A DNA stretch of 64,000 nt, from assembly GCF_000416965.1 (NCBI RefSeq), contig NZ_ATCL01000022.1, positions 62,001 to 126,000 on the forward strand, written 5' to 3'. A model generated the notes under the pieces. That model had not been told where the DNA came from. It did not search any database and was given only the letters and a program-made list of their open reading frames with translations. This DNA is from Exiguobacterium chiriqhucha RW-2 (GTDB taxonomy: Bacteria; Bacillota; Bacilli; Exiguobacteriales; Exiguobacteriaceae). The translations under genes and the position numbers were made by a program. Positions 62,403-64,000 of the stretch are shown here, piece after piece. Each line of letters begins with the position of its first letter. Positions within the stretch are counted from its first letter, which is position 1.

Positions 62403-63521
62403 ATGGACAACACGGGGCTTGTCTCGAACATATTGATCGCGGGGAAGACCGGGGTCGGGAAGAGCGCTTTTTTAAATTACATTTATGGGCGTGACGTTGC
62501 CGAGTCACGTGCCGGCAGCCCGGTGACAGCCGAAGGACTTCACGAATACGAGTACTACGATCTCGAGCGCGGTATCCTGTTCCGTTTCTTCGATACGTGG
62601 GGACTCGAGGCGGACCGATCCGACGAATGGCATGAAGCGGTCCTCTCCATCGTCAACAAGCGAGAAGGTGCGCTCGATATCGCCGACTGGTTCCATACCA
62701 TCTATTATTTACTCTCGATCAACTCGGGGCGCGTCGAGGCGTACGAACTCGAATCGATTCTCAAACCGCTCTACGCGAAGCGAAGCAATGTCACAATCAT
62801 CTTGACGAACTATAACCCAGACAGTGCGATGAACGTCGAGAAGGCGGAAGCGATGGAGGACGTGCTCATACGCGAACTCGGAATTTCACGAGATGCGATG
62901 ATTCGCGTCAACAGTGTCGAAAAGAAATTGCTCGGCGGACAAGTCGTGCCGCATATCGGCTATGAGGCGGTGTGGCAACGTAATCGGACCAACCTCTGGA
63001 AAGACGTCGAACGAAAACTACCGCATAACTTGACGCGTCATTTATTGACCGAGTTAGAGGCGTGGCGCGCCCGGAGCTATCGTTCGGCTGAGACGATTCG
63101 CATGATCACCCCGCAAGTGATGATCAGCTGGAAAGCCCGCCAAATCGAAAAAGACTTGGAACGAACGCTCGAAGCGGCCGCTGAGACGACAGAGGCGGCG
63201 ATGGCCCAAGGCGTTCGGCATTATATTCAATTGATGGAACGCTACCCGCTCGTCGGTGCCCCGTCCGACCTTGTCTTTAAAGCGCGTCGGGTCGAGCTCG
63301 GGTTTGATTATTCGTTTAACCGGACCGTCCGAAAGATGGTGCTCGGCATGATTCCGGGCGTCCATTTCATTTATTGGGCATTCAAACGGCGAACGGCGGA
63401 GCGCGGCATCAAGAAAGCCGTCAATCAACAATACGAGCTGGTCAAACAGACGATTGAACTGGACGTGCACCGCGGATTCGAGGAAGAGATGCGACGGCTC
63501 GGCCGGACGCTCAATCAATGA
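62403..63521 (+). CDS. Era-like P-loop GTPase with C-terminal membrane-proximal region
   Basis: A 372-residue GTPase. G1 is AGKTGVGKSAFLNYIYG (about residue 12), G3 FDTWG (D about 59), and G4-like ILTNYNPDS (about 132). The C-terminal half is helical and contains MVLGMIPGVHFIYWAFKRR, a hydrophobic stretch flanked by basic residues. It resembles YfjP/dynamin-like GTPases that work at membranes. GGGGGAACC precedes the ATG. It is followed after 12 bp by a second GTPase gene, whose ribosome binding site overlaps its stop. Confidence 0.8.
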   Translation: MDNTGLVSNILIAGKTGVGKSAFLNYIYGRDVAESRAGSPVTAEGLHEYEYYDLERGILFRFFDTWGLEADRSDEWHEAVLSIVNKREGALDIADWFHTIYYLLSINSGRVEAYELESILKPLYAKRSNVTIILTNYNPDSAMNVEKAEAMEDVLIRELGISRDAMIRVNSVEKKLLGGQVVPHIGYEAVWQRNRTNLWKDVERKLPHNLTRHLLTELEAWRARSYRSAETIRMITPQVMISWKARQIEKDLERTLEAAAETTEAAMAQGVRHYIQLMERYPLVGAPSDLVFKARRVELGFDYSFNRTVRKMVLGMIPGVHFIYWAFKRRTAERGIKKAVNQQYELVKQTIELDVHRGFEEEMRRLGRTLNQ

Positions 63522-63533
63522 GGAGGAACGGAC

Positions 63534-64000
63534 ATGGATAAACAGACCCCATTCAATTTTGATACGTACGATTTGAAGGAAGAGCTCGACCGCTTACGCG
63601 GAAAAGTCAAAAAGCCGAATATTTTCATCGCAGGGGCGACCGGATCGGGCAAGAGTTCGGTCGTCAACCACGTGTTCGGTCGCGACTTGACGAAAGTGGC
63701 CGCCGGTGAACCGGTGACGCGGGGGATTCATCAGTTCATGAGCGATGAGATTTCCATCGTGCTCTATGACAGTGAAGGGTATGAGATTGGGAGCGACCGG
63801 CAGCAAGCGTATGCCGATGAAGTCATCGGTTTCGTTGAGCGGGCCCAGACGAAAGGCGCTGCCGAACAGATTCATCTCGTTTGGTACGTCATCAACGCCT
63901 CGATGAAACGGGTCACCCCGCTCGACCGTGCGCTCATCAAGCAGTTAAACGAAGCGACATCGGTCGCCGTCCTGTTGACACAAATCGACCAAGTCGATGT
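63534..64000 (+). CDS. Second GTPase of a tandem pair, 3' end missing
   Basis: ATG at 63534 follows GAGGAGGAAC; the frame is open for 155 codons to the edge. G1 is FIAGATGSGKSSVVNHVFG (about residue 36), G3 LYDSEGYE, then VWYVINASMKRVTPLD and G4-like LLTQIDQVD. The same order and the GRD-x5-AAGEPVT stretch after G1 recur in the preceding gene (GRD-x4-RAGSPVT), so the two arose by duplication. Confidence 0.82.
   Translation, partial: MDKQTPFNFDTYDLKEELDRLRGKVKKPNIFIAGATGSGKSSVVNHVFGRDLTKVAAGEPVTRGIHQFMSDEISIVLYDSEGYEIGSDRQQAYADEVIGFVERAQTKGAAEQIHLVWYVINASMKRVTPLDRALIKQLNEATSVAVLLTQIDQVD

Noticed and set aside
1-64000. CRISPR arrays, insertion sequences, prophage, rRNA operon
   Set aside because: No spaced direct repeats, transposase or integrase genes, phage genes or rRNA-like sequence were seen.

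Overview
The window looks like a chromosomal segment of a low-to-mid-GC Firmicute of the class Bacilli, most likely Exiguobacterium or a close relative. The support is strong AGGAGG-type ribosome binding sites, sigma-A promoters, Bacillus-type operators (CIRCE, a PerR box, cre sites, a PurBox) and a Bacillus-like gene set (AdaA/AlkA/Ogt, DegV, MetNIQ, HtpG, RluF, GuaC, YwbE). The genus is an inference from gene content. There are no rRNA or tRNA genes, no CRISPR array, no insertion sequence and no prophage. About 57 protein genes are present; the first (mprF) and the last (a GTPase) run off the edges.

Layout. 1-5.6 kb: mprF (3' end missing), an alkylation-repair operon adaA-alkA-ogt, degV, and a histidine phosphatase gene whose 3' end holds a cluster of four perfect DnaA boxes. 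5.7-9.0 kb: an AT-rich pair, a large PLD nuclease/SF2 helicase/DUF3427 protein and a convergent Nudix hydrolase, which is the best candidate for an acquired defence or DNA-processing module. 9.2-14 kb: mqo, an AT-rich pair of uncharacterised genes, a CarD regulator and a MarR regulator with a clear promoter-operator, and a second UDG-fold protein. 14.1-16.4 kb: the methionine importer metNIQ. 16.4-23.1 kb: aldo/keto reductase, ahpCF under a PerR-like box, an HNH endonuclease, and htpG under a CIRCE element. 23.1-28.1 kb: an orphan structured leader RNA ahead of a VOC gene, a TetR/SDR divergent pair and a secreted subtilase.

28.1-40.5 kb: two paralogous small membrane proteins, RluF, a third UDG-fold-like protein, a C39-like protein, YjiH, a luciferase-like monooxygenase, a five-domain cyclic-di-GMP protein, an overlapping P-loop/MBL/GNAT operon, and guaC. 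A near-perfect ParB-binding parS site sits at 40630-40645. 40.6-51.8 kb: a multi-PAS diguanylate cyclase, two MFS transporters, a large-subunit catalase, a secreted heparinase-like lyase, and an FAD oxidoreductase. 51.8-64 kb: a very large secreted nuclease, an esterase and a GH13 glucosidase (the nuclease and glucosidase promoters carry cre-like operators), the YwbE cluster, an alanine/sodium symporter, a formate/nitrite channel, and two tandem GTPases.

Themes. DNA repair and nucleotide hygiene are dense (Ada, AlkA, Ogt, Nudix, three UDG-fold-like proteins), as is peroxide defence (AhpCF, catalase). Nutrient scavenging by secreted enzymes (protease, lyase, nuclease) appears to be under carbon control in at least one case. 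Most genes are single transcription units separated by strong, often bidirectional terminators.
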